Source of the DNA: Astropecten irregularis
Taxonomy: Eukaryota; Echinodermata; Asteroidea; Paxillosida; Astropectinidae
Assembly: GCA_963971285.1 (NCBI GenBank)
Contig: OZ020259.1
Location: forward strand, 8,246,001 to 8,310,000
Direction: 5' to 3'
Length of the DNA stretch: 64,000 nt
Made by a program: the position numbers and the translations under genes
In this document: positions 13,435 to 27,700 of the stretch, piece by piece
Layout of the letters: every line of letters starts with the position of its first letter
Numbering within the stretch: position 1 is the stretch's first letter
Notes under the pieces: generated by a model
Seen by the model: the letters and a program-made list of their open reading frames with translations, nothing else
What the model was told of the DNA's origin: nothing
The model's database searches: none

Positions 13435-13790
13435 ATGATGACACAAAACAAATTATATGATATAATTTATGACATCACCTCCGTGAACTTATTCAAGTAT
13501 ACCAGCCACAACGCACCCTCCGTTCTAGCTCAACATTGCTCCTCAGTACACCGGTCACTCGCACTAAGACTTATGGACATCGTTCCTTCATGCATGCATC
13601 ATCATCGCTTTGGAACTCCCACACCATATTAGAACTGTCGATGCCGAAAATGAATTTAAAACACTGCTTAAAACTTACCTGTTCCATTAATTGCTTGTAA
13701 TTGTTTTTTCCTGTGAAGCGTATGGAGACCTTGGTGTGATGCGCTATATAAAAACTGTGTTATTATTATTATTATTATCGAGTTATTGCA
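13435..13790 (+). mobile_element. LINE 3' end fragment
   Basis: Two frames together resemble the C-terminal end of CR1/L2-type reverse transcriptase proteins: SLWNS, then HIRTVDAENEFKTLLKTYLF before a stop. It is followed by GCGCTATATAAAAACTGTG and an ATT repeat tail, typical of such elements in marine invertebrates. A frameshift separates the two pieces. Confidence 0.6.
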
Positions 13791-14412
13791 TAATACCAAT
13801 ACATTGTTCATATTTAATATAGTTTGGTGACGATCTAAAATAATTCGTGTCTTCGGGGTTTTTTTTTTTTTTTCAACGTATGCATTCTCGTTGTAAATAG
13901 TTCATCTACCAATACAATGAAACATCAAAATGAACCATATGAATTAATAATGAATTGAAAGTATCACAAATAAGTCGATGGCGACTAATCGGTCCCAATG
14001 TTGCTGAATTCTACACGTGCATGACTTATTTATACGCAATAATAATTGTGTCGTTATTCATAAAGTAACCGGCAGCTTACACTCGCTAATGATTCCAAAC
14101 GCGATGTCCAACTACATTGCATTTGTTATAAGAAGACTATTGATGAATGTCAATTCCAACAACAGTAACAGCTATAAACATTGTGACAGATGATTAAACT
14201 CTTAGAAGACGCATGTTCAAAACGAACATGTTCGAAGGAAATTGAATAATAATGTTTTAATAGGACAATTACACTCTTGTCATTCCAACAAGCAGCCCAA
14301 TTACTTCAAGAGAATTGGGCACTTGGTATAAGTAACTGAAGAGTTCCCACCACTAGAGGTCGCTGCATTGAACCGCCAGAGGGCGCTATGGGCGTTTTTG
14401 AAACGGAGGCTT

Positions 14413-14655
14413 AGGGCGTTTTCGAAACGGAGGCTCAGGCTCCGTTTCAGGCCCCGGCTCCATTTCTTGAATTCATTCTAAAACAACGGGCATCAAAAAA
14501 GAAGCTTTTGGTTGCGGTTCTGAAGTATGTTCTCTGGTTTGAAAAGGAAAACAGAGTTTCAGCTTCAATGAAAAACCACAACCTATATTTTCAGCACATG
14601 GATGTCAAAGCTGGAGCCTGAGCCTGAGGCTGAGACTCCGTTTCGAAAACGCCCT
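14413..14655. mobile_element. MITE with ends GGGCGTTTTCGAAACGGAGG
   Basis: Inverted ends of about 30 bp flanked by TA on both sides, as in Tc1/mariner-type insertions. A partial extra end lies just left (14391-14412). Its interior is related to 7970-8090 in gene A intron 14 (GGAAAACA.AG.TT..GCTTCAATG). Confidence 0.55.
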
Positions 14656-14659
14656 ATTA

Positions 14660-15775
14660 CTCTCAAGTAGCTAGATGCGGAAGTAACGGCAGCGCACGGA
14701 TTATTCGTGCCGACTCTAAGTGGTGCTAGGTTTATTAGCTGTCACGTAGCTGTTATTCCCGCCCAGTTTCACTAAGTTCTGTTATTTCCAACTTTCATAT
14801 AGTTCTTATACATTATATCCAAATTGTTGTTGGTTAGTCCTCAGGCTTGTTCACACACTTTATAATTGTTTGTTGTTTGTTTTGCTATAGATTTCTACAA
14901 TTTTCGCTGCAATAAAGTTCTTCACCAGCGAAGCTGGACAAGCTTGTAAGGAGGTGGCAGTTGAGTTGTCCTTTAAGAGGTATAAATAATGCTACATTTT
15001 TTACAGTTCAGCACATCAATTACTTTTACGGGAAATATTTTTTTTTTGCTTTTTTTTTTCTAATCATGCTTATACTTAATAATGATTGATGCTTATTATA
15101 TGATTAATGTGTTTTAATTAGACATTATTTTTTTCCCCATTAATAATTCAACATTTCTGATATTTGATAAGCATGGCAGACAACTCTAAAATAATTAATT
15201 TTGATAGCGGTGAAGAGTAGTACTTTTGATTTTGTTGACTAATTTCCATACACACTACAGCAATTCACACAGTATTGGGAAGACTACTTCCATTAACAGC
15301 TGCGTTGGTGTGTGTTTGTGCGTGTTCTTTAAAGGTTACTAAAAATGGCGATTTTCAGTGAATGGCACAATGCAATTTTACTGAAAATTAAACTCACTGC
15401 GATCTAGGTGTGAATCGCGAAACTACATCCAAAGAAAACAAAACTGAAATAGAAAAACGAAACCTTGTTGAGTTTCCCAAATGAACTCCTAAGAAAATTA
15501 CAAGATAACTGCCTCGCTGTTGCCACTTAAATAAATTCAAACTCCTTCGCTTAAATTTTTTTTTTTTCTTTAATGTGAATTTCCCCTGATGAGACAATAA
15601 AGTTCTTATCTATCTGATATCAACTTCACGTTAGGCAAATGCGACTACAGTAATGTGTGATAAATTTCAATTACAATGAAACCATAATAGGATTTATTAT
15701 CGAGTGAAAAATTACTTAGGATATTAAGAGACAAAAGACGTAATCGGGGAGCTGTGGCATTGGGGTCGTACTCTG
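14660..15775. other. Intergenic, nothing recognised
   Basis: Poly(T) runs and a GAGACAATAAAGTTCTTATC stretch near 15590 that looks like a LINE or SINE tail. No gene seen. Confidence 0.4.
15693..15698 (-). terminator. Possible poly(A) signal of gene B
   Basis: AATAAA on the minus strand about 81 bp past the gene B stop. Gene C has AATGAA at the equivalent place and its first full AATAAA further on (35941-35946). Confidence 0.4.
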
Positions 15776-15778
15776 GGA

Positions 15779-18700
15779 TCAGTTTGCTCCTTCCTCCTGC
15801 AGTCCCTGGGAATGAGAGTGAAGGAAGATACCATAATAACGTCTTGCCTATATTTGTAAAATTGGTTTTGAACAATAGTGACAGGATTTAGGATTAAAAA
15901 TGGAACATTTCCAAATGGCCATAGCAGCCAAAGGATGTATTTCGACTAAAATACACAAATTATAGAACAGAACAGGAAGAATATATATATGTGAATAATA
16001 TATACATAAACACTGATGAATTACAAACAATATACAACATCAACAACCACAACAACATGTCCAATAGTATAACAACGGACACTGCATTGTACGTGAGTGT
16101 GTGGTAGTGAAATGTAACCATTGTAAATATAAGAGAAATTGTTGCATCATGAAGTCTATTTTTGCCTACATGCTTTAAATTCGAGTTCTATATCAAAATT
16201 ACCCCACAATTGCAGGCTGTCTTCATCCGCCCAATCTCCTGACGAAGTGACTGTATCTCGTTCTGTGCAGCATCCGCCGATTTCACAGTTTTGCCAGCTA
16301 CTGTCATCTGGGTTATTGCGGTATTCTGGGCCGGCTGAACGTCATTTCTCATTCGTATCTATGAAAACGAATTATTCAACACAAGAATAAACACCTAATT
16401 GTCAGACGATCTTAATGAAAGACAAATAGCGTGTTATCTCAATTAAAACCACACGTAAATCTGTAATCAGTTCTGCTTTACCATCACGTCTCATCATCGC
16501 ACAAATTCACAACATTCCAATCGATGATGATACAATAATACATAGCAGCAATTTTCATTGGTTACCTTGGGAATGAACACAACGCAGAGTGTGAGAGTGG
16601 TAGCCAGCCAGATCAATGCGGATACCAGTATGTAGTGAGAGTTACGCTCCTCTAGAACGAAGGTCACCGGGGCACCAACGAAAGACAAAATCAGCACATT
16701 GTAGACGCACACCCCTAAGATAAATAAACGTGTATTTGTGTTGTATTAATTAGTCCCTTGTGGTTATTTGGGTTGAGACATTGAAATACTAAGTTTTGCT
16801 ATGGTCATAAAAACGGAATCATGTTCCTCACCGAACATATAGTTTGGCGTCGATTATATTTAGGACGAAAGCCCCCAGCGACGCGAATCAGTATTACAAT
16901 TAGAATAAGTGCTGCTTTGGCTCCTCTCTTTGATTTGACAAGATGAACATGAAGAGATGATCTTACCGATGTATTTGGAATCGTTGAGTGCCGGGATGGT
17001 CACCTTCCTTGTCTCCCACGCCAGGAACGCACCAAATATAAGCAGCAGACCATCGATGACGTAGAAGGCACCAATCCAGTACGTCTGGGTTCCTGACTCA
17101 CACATCATGCGAATTGGTGTGTACACAATGTCATCATTTTCAGGATCAGTCTGCCAAAGAATTGTGCACGAATTTGTTTCTTTGTTGTGTATACAGACAT
17201 AATGGATATTTCACCATTGGACAACCTAATTTCCTTTCTTCTTTTTTTAATATGATTTTGACATAGACTTTACGAACAGAAAAATGTAAACTCAGTGAAA
17301 TTGCAATATATTGATGTTGTAATAATGCAATCATTTTAAATAGAAATATAATAAAATGATAATAAACCTGATATTGACAACGTATTGCCAAGGATTGACC
17401 AGGTACAGATCACCGTATTTGCACACTGCCCAATATACCATTATGCAATCGAGTACAAGACGTGTACTATGATAAGACACACTGATGTTTATTATCAGAC
17501 CCTCCTCATTGTCATCGTTACGGTCTCCCATCTTACATTAAATTGCGTGCGATCCTACAGTTTGGTCCAATCCTAACCGTAAGGGTCGCAAAAAAATTAA
17601 GAATATGAAAGAACGAGGAAGGTCCCTCACCACTTTCACGCCAATGCGTTCAGTTGCAGCGAGAGGATCGAATATTTCCCAAAAGATGAGAATGAAAACA
17701 TCGGCAAGAACAAGGACTGCCACGAAGCTAAACAGCCGATGATCCTTCACCACCTGAAAAAAAAAATGATAAAAAGCACTACCTAGTGGGGCGCCCTCGT
17801 AATCTCTACCGTTTCAATAAAAAAATTGGCCGGACATAATACGTGCAAAGTAAACGTACTGACATTCCACTGTGCAAAATGAGCACTGTTTATTTGCTCA
17901 TTTTTGTTTAACGTTGTGAGTACTTTAATAATACTGCCCTATTCCCCACTTAATCTAGGATAACCCTGAAACATGACAATGATTATTCGTTTTTTATTGA
18001 AAAAGCGTTCAATTTTTTTTTTAAGTCATTGAAAAGTGAACAAAGAAAATTGGCCGGACATAATACGTGCAAAGTAAACGTAAACATGACAATGATTATT
18101 CGTTTTTTATTGAAGTTGATATTGTACAACGTGGTGGTTCCTTAAATGGCGCACTCTTTGGTCCAATAAGACGGTCTATTATAAAACAAACATTTCCCGA
18201 TTTATGACGATAAAATCGTTTGAATTGTTTCTTGTCAAGATCAAACAGACATTTAACTTAATGTCAATGATCTCACAGTGGTGTTTGGTACATTTCCCCT
18301 TAAATGGTCATGCCACTTACCATTTTCAAGGCAGTTTTGTTTGTGAATATCTTGTGCACTCTCCAGGTCTTGCTGAACATGGAACCGAAGGCCAGGGAGA
18401 ACCCGATGGACAGACACCATGTATTGGCCTGCAGGAAGAAACAAAGACTGGTCTTTAATGGATGGCCGGTCGCACATGTTTAATAATACATCTTCCAAAT
18501 ATTGGGAGACTTTTGACTAACCATTGTTAATCACAAGAGGGCGCGCTTCACCAGGCTCGGGAAAAGTGTCTTGATTTTGTTGTCATTGCTTTTGTGCACG
18601 ATAATTCATCGTAAACACAACAGGCGTAAATAATCGCAATTAAAATGCCTGGTAAATACTGTGCAGTGTCCGGTTGTGGTGACAGAGGAGGACAAGAGTT

Positions 18701-21700
18701 CCCCAAGAACAAACAAATGCAGAATTTGTGGAGATTGGCCAATAAAAGGGCGAATTACAAATGATCACGGTGGCCCACAGAGTTTTTACTTTGCAAGCGA
18801 AGCCTATCATATTATTCCTCGCCAAACATCAGAATTTCACCTAACTTTGTGTTTTCGGGCATTGAAATCGTGGTGGCGGCTGTTGTGAATATCAAAATTA
18901 ATTGTAAATGGCCTAAATTTAATGTTCACAGTATTTTCCTGCGTCTTCCGGTGAGTTTTTGGACAACCGCTGTACTTACAGCGTGTAAAAAAAGTTTTAA
19001 GGAGCCTGATAGTTTGCTGCCCTCTATCGACAGCCCTCTCCAAAAGTCTCCCATTGAAGGTAATGTAAGGTACCGTGTAGAGTAACATAGTTTTCCAAAC
19101 AGAAACATGTGGCATTCTTAATTGCTAAATGTGACCATTTATCCAACACTTAACTATACGCCTTGTTCTGTTTACAAAGTTTGCAAATTCACTTATCGCA
19201 ATCTCTGCCCATTAGTTGTTTGTCTTTCTTTTGTTTCAGCTCCACGAAGTTGATTTCCAGATAGAGGGCGTTTTAGAAATGTTTATATAATTATTGTTCT
19301 TGTTATTCAATTCCTTGACAATTACTGTATCACTTACCTTGCACACCGACACAAAGGTATGTGAAGTTACCAGCGCTGTGTCCAAACCAAGGAATATGAT
19401 GGATAAGTAGGACAGAATTCCACCTATCAGTATCAAGTTGTTAATGTTGGGGCTTGACATCTTTATGACTCTGTGGCAAATAAAAAAAACATGTTTGTTT
19501 ACCACTTATGTTCCTGTCAAGTAGTAGCATACAAAAACTAAATGAAGATATGGGAAAAACAGCTCTCAAATCAAGTGAAAGGACTGACAAAAGGAACAAG
19601 ATATTTCAAGAAGTTATGTTTCTATATGATTAATATCATACTATGGTTATTGTCAAAGAAATACATATTCATGGGCAAAAATATCAGGAAATATAAAGTC
19701 ATATGTAACAGCCATCTGTGACAATTTTAGTCCCATACGGTGCCCACGTTTGAGAAAACCACCAAAAAGAGGCCACAGTATTTCTTTAATATGTCTTTCT
19801 ATATCATATTATTTTGATCTTTAACAGATCCCCCCCCCCCCCCCCCGCAAAAAAAAAAAAAAAAAAAAAAATAGTCACTGGTTAATGTTCTTGTTCTGGA
19901 TAAATACAGCATCTCACGCAGAACATTTTTAACGGAATGTTTCTACCATCGCCATCTTTATACCCTGTTAGTTATAGGAAAATATGTGAAGATTTCAGTT
20001 TCAGTACCGGTATGCTACCAAAGTATACGCCCAATGATAATTTGATAACTGCCCATATTAACGATTACCTGCTTAACCGACATACGTTGCCTAAGTTTAA
20101 AGAGATAATCCATATCGATAATCCGATTTCTGTATTACGTTTGAAAATGATTACATGGTTATTTTCACCAAAATACCAACCACCTTAAAAAACACAGACC
20201 ACCAACCTACCGTACATTCCTAAAGTGAATGTTGAATATCAAGAAGCAAAGAGCTAACATTATCCCAGCTACAGCAAAGATTACACCAGTTATGAATATT
20301 GCTGGCTGAATCATCTGTCGGTCCTCTCTTTCAATTATAAAATCAATCGGTGGTGACCCACCTGTAAGAAGCCATTTACAAATAATAAAAAACAAATCAA
20401 TTACTAACAGAAGATATGTACATTTAGACAATCACAACAAATGACGCAAAACTTTGGATTCGGAAGCTTCCACATAGAAAAGAAGAGGCCAAAATAAAAT
20501 TATTTTCCATTTATCGCAAATTTAACTTTACCTTTTAAGCCATATATTTACAGTTATATCAAAGTAAAGTGGTTTACGTTCAAATACCAAGTTGTCAATT
20601 TGGTGAGTACATAGGAACATTAACATTCGCAGAAGGTATGTAAAACAGGTATTGACGAGTTGCATTATGCTGCTTGCAAAGTTTGTCTGATTTTTCTATA
20701 CGCATATAAGTATATGCAATTGTTTGCTTCTATGGCCAGGTAATGTGTTGTTTTCGAGGTAACACAGATGGCATTTGCACAAGAGCTTGAGGTGAATAAA
20801 GTGTTGTTTTTTCGGTTACCCTTTCCCTAACGTAGTGTTGGGTTTATATAACTTTAAAATTTGTCACAAACAAGAGCATGTTATTTATCATGTCGTGTTT
20901 TCGAGGCTGGGTCTTTGTTTTCTTTACGCTTGTCCGGGACTCTTATTGTGCAATACAAAAGAAGTAATAATTATGTTTTGTTGTTTCCAAACGTTTCGAC
21001 CTTACCGGTACTTAAAGCAACCAAGTAAGTATCACGGTTTTGTAGGCCGTATGAGGGCAGACTACGTGTTTTATTAAAGACTAAAAAAATGTTTCGTGTT
21101 GCTAAGTTTGAGTTCAGTCTCGACAGTTCCTGTGATTGGAATTCGGGACGATGCACGGACAAACCCAAAAGTCGAATAGTCTGGAGCTATTTACCTTGCC
21201 AGTGGATTGGTAGGTATCCCGCCCACGTTACATCCATCCCAGACCCGACCGTGGTATCCAGTACTCCAACACTAACATAAGCACCATCTATACACAATGT
21301 TAATATTTGGAACGCGACAATCATCATATATGAGCAACTTATCCAAAAACTCGTACTCATGGAAATGTCAAAATACTCTTTCTTGTACTCACAGAGGAAA
21401 TCTTTACTCGTACACGTACCCATGCCCATGCCCATACTCATACTCATACTCATACTCATACTCATACTCATACTCATACTCATACTCATACTCATACTCA
21501 TACTCATACTCATACTCATACTCATACTCATACTCATACTCATACTCATACTCATACTCATACTCATACCCATACCCATACTCATACTCATACTCATACT
21601 CATACTCATACTCATACTCATACTCATACTTACACGCATGGTACGTTACTCATATTCATAATTTCACTTATCAGGCAGTCCTCAACTACAACAATGCAAA

Positions 21701-24700
21701 GTGCTGAAAACAACGTCAGTTACATCTAGAAACATGTATTTTCACTGTTTTACCTTGCAGTTGCGTCAGAAGTAAGAGACCCTGTCTGTCACCCGTGGAA
21801 GTGAATTGCACTGGACCCTATAATAACAATAAGTATTGTTCTACAATTTGACAAAATAAACAACACCAATATCAACAAATTGTATGTAGTAATATAAATA
21901 GGAACAATACCAATAAAAGCAACAACATTTGCAATAGCGACAATGAGAAAAATACCTCGTAGGTCGCCAATCGCAGTATAGCTCTATCCAAGTCAGAATT
22001 AAACTAGTACTTTGCAACAGAAATGTAAAATATGAGCAAGGTTTGTTTACTTCTGACTTACCGTCACGCCCTCAAACGTCAGATTAGTTATAATGTCGAA
22101 AATAATTTCAACAGTCACTCTATCGTAATCAAAGTCAGCCAGGGTCCTCGGGGGATCTGAATTCAAATAAAACAAAAATCATTGAAAAGTGAACAAAGAA
22201 AAATTGACTGGAGCGGGATTCGAACCGGCGACCTCCTGAATACCGTACATGCGCTCTACCAACTGAGCCATCCAGCCCTATGTTGGTGGTGACCCCAATA
22301 GTCAACTATCCTTGTTCGTTTGGCAGTCAGAAGCCATGAAACCACGGTTCCCAGGTTCCCAGGTTGCAGCATTGTTGCGTGTATCATTGAAACGATCCCT
22401 GGGGTGTGGCGGTGTGTGCCTGGTTTCATGGCTTCTGACTGCCAAACGAACAAGGATAGTTGACTATTGGGGTCACCACCAACATAGGGCTGGATGGCTC
22501 AGTTGGTAGAGCGCCTGTACGGTATTCAGGAGGTCGCCGGTTCGAATCCCGCTCCAGTCAATTTTTCTTTGTTCACTTTTCAATGACTTAAAATAACTCA
22601 GTCAGTTTCCCTTGTGGTTATTTCACGAATAAAACAAAAATCAATTATACAGTCGAAACTAGTCAGTTGTGTTCATTCCATTTCACTGTAATAGTAATAT
22701 TGTTAACCAAACACTATCAATGTCTTGGTCCCGAAGGGCAAGCAAAAAACACCACCCTCTATGTGCAGAATATTCGAGGCTTTGGCTTACAGTACGGTAG
22801 GGCACATGTACCATTAAATAATGAAAATTACTCTGACTTCACAATGAAGCGTATATACTATTTGAGCCGTGTGAATTTTGGATGCAAACTGGATAGATCT
22901 GTAAATATCTTCTTCTTTTTTGCCGACAGCTTAAAGCAGGTGTGTCAGAACCGATTATCAAAAGAAACATGTCCCTAAAGTTTAATCATTTTATTTTATT
23001 TTGTAACACTAGCAGGTGTCAAAACAAAATTGGGAAAGAAAGTGTTGATCACTGCCATGTAGGGCAGATGTATAGGAAGATTTGGATTCAAGAATTTCAA
23101 GTTGGTTACCTAGTTGGGCCAGTTGTTTATCTGCCTCATGTAGAGCTAGTGCTGCCGTCCATGCTGTGTCATAAAATAGGCCTGTATACAGAGCACCTTC
23201 AAGCGTTAAGAAATTGGCCGTTTCAGGTGAGAGTTCTTTGAGTCGCCTCACCAAATCAAAAGGAGTCTGGAATTCAAAGGAATGGATATCATGTTTCATT
23301 ACATTATTTGGACTCGTTGTTCCTTGAAATATATATATTTACCTGGTAAAGATGCTATTGCGCTAACTGCAAACACGGGCTAACTATACACAGCCACAAG
23401 ATTTGCTTAGTATACACAATAGAGGCAGCCAGATTCCACTAATGTGATTGCTGTAATTTACATCTCAAATGTTTTCCCCTTGATTCAATAGATCTACAGT
23501 AAACCTGGCTTAAATGAATTCCTTCCTGGTCACCTTACCGTTCCTGAAACCGTTGGTGGCCTCTTGGTGTCGAAGGGAAGTGAATCAGCCAGTACTCCGA
23601 AGGAGCCCGTCACTGCCTCTGTCATTTGTTCCGGTGTACAGTCGATTGAATCGTCTGGTTCCAGCCACCAGTTCCACTGCAACCAGCCTAAACCATAGAG
23701 GGTCAAGCACGGTGCTTAGCAAACCAAGGCAGGGCATGTACGGGCACAAACAGTGATTTGTGAATATTGTTCAAGAATTACAATTGCTTCCTTAGAACAA
23801 ATTATTTGCTCAGTTTCCTGGAAGTTTCTTGTAAATTATAATGAAGTAAATGGTAAATTTAAACATCAAGGTCATTATCATTTTCCTTGTCTTTATCATC
23901 AATGTTCTTTTTTTTTCGGGCCCCCCCCCCCGAAAAAAAAAGAGCTATTTGTGGCCATTTACAAGACCAAGCTTAGTTTTTAAGGCTATTTTCCAACTAT
24001 ACTCATACATATTTAAAACACGGAATATTTAAAACACAGTTCACCAAACAATATAGTCGCCTAAAGTATATCAAAAGGTTTTTGAGTCAGGAGTACGTTA
24101 TGTTTCGTTATGTGTTTTTTTTTTCGAATGATTAGGTTTAGCATCAGCGAAAGGTCTTGCTGCGATCGAAACGCCAGGTCCTCCCATGTGCTTTTTAAAT
24201 GTTATCCCACCTGTCATAATCCAAACGTACTTGGTGCCAAACATCCCGAGGTGATATGCGGCACAAACAACCTTCCTTGCCTTGGCGCTGTAGAAGACGC
24301 CGATTATGATGCGAGCTCCAACATTCTGGAGCAAGGAATACATTGAAACGGTAAACAATAAGTTAATATACTAATGAAAAACTATTGATACATAACAACT
24401 TGTTATGTTGCTCTCCTTGGAATTCTGGTCACAAATGCACAATTCTTCTATCATATTTGTTTTCCTTTCCTTCATATTTTGTTCAATCTTCACACACAGG
24501 GACAAAAAGCAACCCGTGTACTTTCTGTAATGGAGAGAATGAAACACTTACTCATATATTTGACAAGTGTAAAATATCGTCTAGGTGTTGGTCTCCAGTA
24601 AAGGACTGTTTGGAAAAGGCCCTGAATATTAACTTTTATTTAGATGATATGGCCTTTATATTGGGTAAACGTTAACGATCACGGAGTGTTATAAACCTGG

Positions 24701-27700
24701 TCCTTTTATTATGTCGATTTTACATCTACAAGATGAAGATGATGGATAGCAAACCTTCCCATACACTGTTAAAAGAAGATTTAAAATATTATCGTGTTAA
24801 AGAAAAGTGCATTTCATAAACAAATTTAATGTTAAATGGGACGCCTTTGAAGCACTGTGTTAAAATCAGTGTCATGTTTCATTGGACGCAGTTCTATTTC
24901 AGAATGGTTGACTGGTAAGCGAAATGGCACTGAAGTAAATTATGTAATGACAGAGATGTGTTTAAACAAAACATTACTCCGGGGGAAAAGGGTCACTCGG
25001 TATGCCACAATGAATTACCTTGATATTCTGCACCTGCGTTGTGGGATCATCTATGAAGCTCTCAGATGCCAGGACCTCAATCCCAGCAAGCTTAGCATCC
25101 CTGGAAAGATCGGCCATGGACTATAAAGAATATTGGAAGATTACATGAGAGTCAAATGTCAACAGTATATAGGCACGGAGAAAAGTAGAACATAAGTAGA
25201 TTAATTAGGTGTGCGAGAACGGAGCTAAATGAGAGCAAGAGCAAACAAAGTGGTACTGTAAAAGCATATAGTAGGAAGTAGGAAGACTATTAAGTCACTG
25301 ATGAAAATGCGATGTGCACCTTACTGTGCTAAAAACAAAATGAATCTGGCACAGTCCGATATCGAAAAATCGATATTTGACAACCTAGTGCAGGGATGGG
25401 CAACCTTTATGAATCAATGGGCCAGAAACGAGGAATGAAAAATTTGGCGGGCCGCACTATGGTCAACAATGCACTTTCAATTTCAAACATTCAGTAACGA
25501 GGATTTTCTTAGAGGGCAACCCCACTAAGGAACACAACCTGACAACTGAGCTTTGTTTGTGAAAACGTGTCAAAGCAATACCGATATGACACAATTGATA
25601 CCGCGCTGTGTGAAGCACATACCAATTTTTTTTCTTACTGGATGCGTCTCGCGGGCTGCACAAAAATCAATGGCGGGCCGCATGCGGCCCGCGGGCCGTA
25701 GGTTGCCTACCCCTGACCTAGTGACTCGAAAAATATTGCGACACAATCTGGAATCTGGAATATTATTTGAGGCGCTGCTCACTTCTTTGTTTCCGATTCA
25801 AAGCTGAGTTCGGGTCTTTACGGAGATCGCTGGTCCAACCTGGTCTTCCCAAGGATTATAGGTTTACATAATGGGCGTTTTTATTTTAGGTATCTGGTTT
25901 CTTTCCGGATATACATAGATCGGAACAACTTCAAATAATTCGCATGTTTGCCGGCTAAAGGTCATGCATTGTGTCAAAATGTAGGGATATGAAAAGGCAA
26001 ATAGGCGATTCCGTTTCTCTTTGTATGCGCAGTCAGCTGTTCGATGACGTTTTCTATTGGCATTCTCTGGAAAGTTGTTTCGACCTAAATTCTTCCCAAA
26101 CTAGGATAAATACCCGCTAAAATGGCGGAAAACGTCATTTTCACAGATAGTCAAAGGATTCTCTGCAGCTTAAAAATGCTGCATATTTAAGTCATTTCAG
26201 TATTTCTGTATCCTACAGACAAAACTATGGAAAACAGTTCGATTGTCGACTGAATGCAGGATCTTGACTTACCAAGGAGAATACGGAAGCAGATTCTTGA
26301 ATGATGGCAAGTTTCTCCCAGTTGAATTCTTTGCACAAAGCCAACCTGCCTACATTCACCATAGACTCGCTCGGATACAGACGGAAACAGCGCGGGAAAA
26401 GATCGCGGTTGGAAAGGTTCGGCGAGGCTGATGTTGGCGATATCTGCAGTCATCAACAATTGGACAATATAGACACATTTCATTCAAAGTTTGGTTTCCA
26501 AGGCACCTCCTGTTCCGTGCTATGAACTTGATTTATATACATAGAATGTAATACAACTATGCTGGTCCTTTCCAGACTAGGCCATAATTAAACATCCTCT
26601 TCCACCCGGAAAATTGTTTACCAAATCAGTATATTGGTGCATGTTTGTTATTTGTTTGGTGTTGTTTCTGGGGGCAGGTTTACAGAATTTTTAACAAAAA
26701 CTAGGCATGACGTATTTTTGTTTGATGAAATGTCCTTCTATGTAGCACAATCGCGCATCAACAGCCACGATTGTGGCAACATGCAACTATGAGGTTTTCC
26801 ATTCCCTTTCAGTTTTTGGGGTAGCTAATTACGGATACTCAGCCCGTGTAGTTTTTCTGTCAGCGGAAGCTGGCCCATAATCCATACTTTAACTGCACAC
26901 TTCGGACAATTAGCTATTGCTCATACCTGTATAAGATTCCAGAGATGCGATGCTTGGGCCGTCGGCTCGGTGCCCAGCGAGCAGTATGTCCCAAGGATCA
27001 TGATCTTGGTTGTGCTGGCATCGCAAAGCTCCTCATACATCCCATTCACCGCTATACCACCGTGACACTGAGTTAAAAATACGAGATGAATCGTTCACAA
27101 GCGGCTCTTACCGACCGAGGACAAGATAATTACAGTACAATTGTGTCATTTATTTCCATAAACTAGTTTTCTTGAAAAACATTTGAGAAAAAGGTATTTA
27201 AATATGTATAGGTCATAGAAAAGTGAGCAAAAGAAAACGAATGTCTGCTATGTCTGTTGAAAACAGAACGTAAGGCTTTTCTGAGTTATTATATAAAGTA
27301 CTTAATAACATACTATTGTAAAACTTTGTTTGGATCAAGTTTGGTTAAGATCGAATGTTAAAAATTGGGGTCTTTATAATGCCCCTGTGCATTGTTTATT
27401 GATTTCCAAAGGTCAAAAAGAAAAGGAAGAGGAAGACAACTAGGGGTTATGTCTATTGAAACAGAACACAGACTTTTCCGTTTTATGACATTAGAGAATA
27501 ATTTGTCATAACCTCATACACACTAAGATATTTGATTAATATCTGATGATGTTTTATACTTTTGAAATGTGCACCTTCAATCATACGTCACGTGACTTGG
27601 TCATGTTTATGAGGAGCTACTTCCTGTATAGTTTATTTTTGATTTAATGTATTTGAGTTTGCATTTATGACGTCATGACAACGTCACAGTATTTTTATTT

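Noticed and set aside
14881-14990. Possible exon with an acceptor at 14890 and a 33-codon open frame
   Set aside because: The translation matches no family I know and there is no partner exon.
21187-21707. Open frames of alternating Met-Ser or Tyr-Ser residues on both strands
   Set aside because: They are translations of the CATACT microsatellite inside gene B intron 9; only 21195-21287 is a real exon.
22256-22509. Two mirror-image open frames starting MFVWQSEAMKP
   Set aside because: They are the two arms of the fold-back SINE read in opposite directions, not proteins.
22205-22560. Two possible tRNA genes with a GGT anticodon
   Set aside because: The heads fold roughly as tRNAs but lack T at position 33, have mismatches in the stems, and belong to a repeated SINE.
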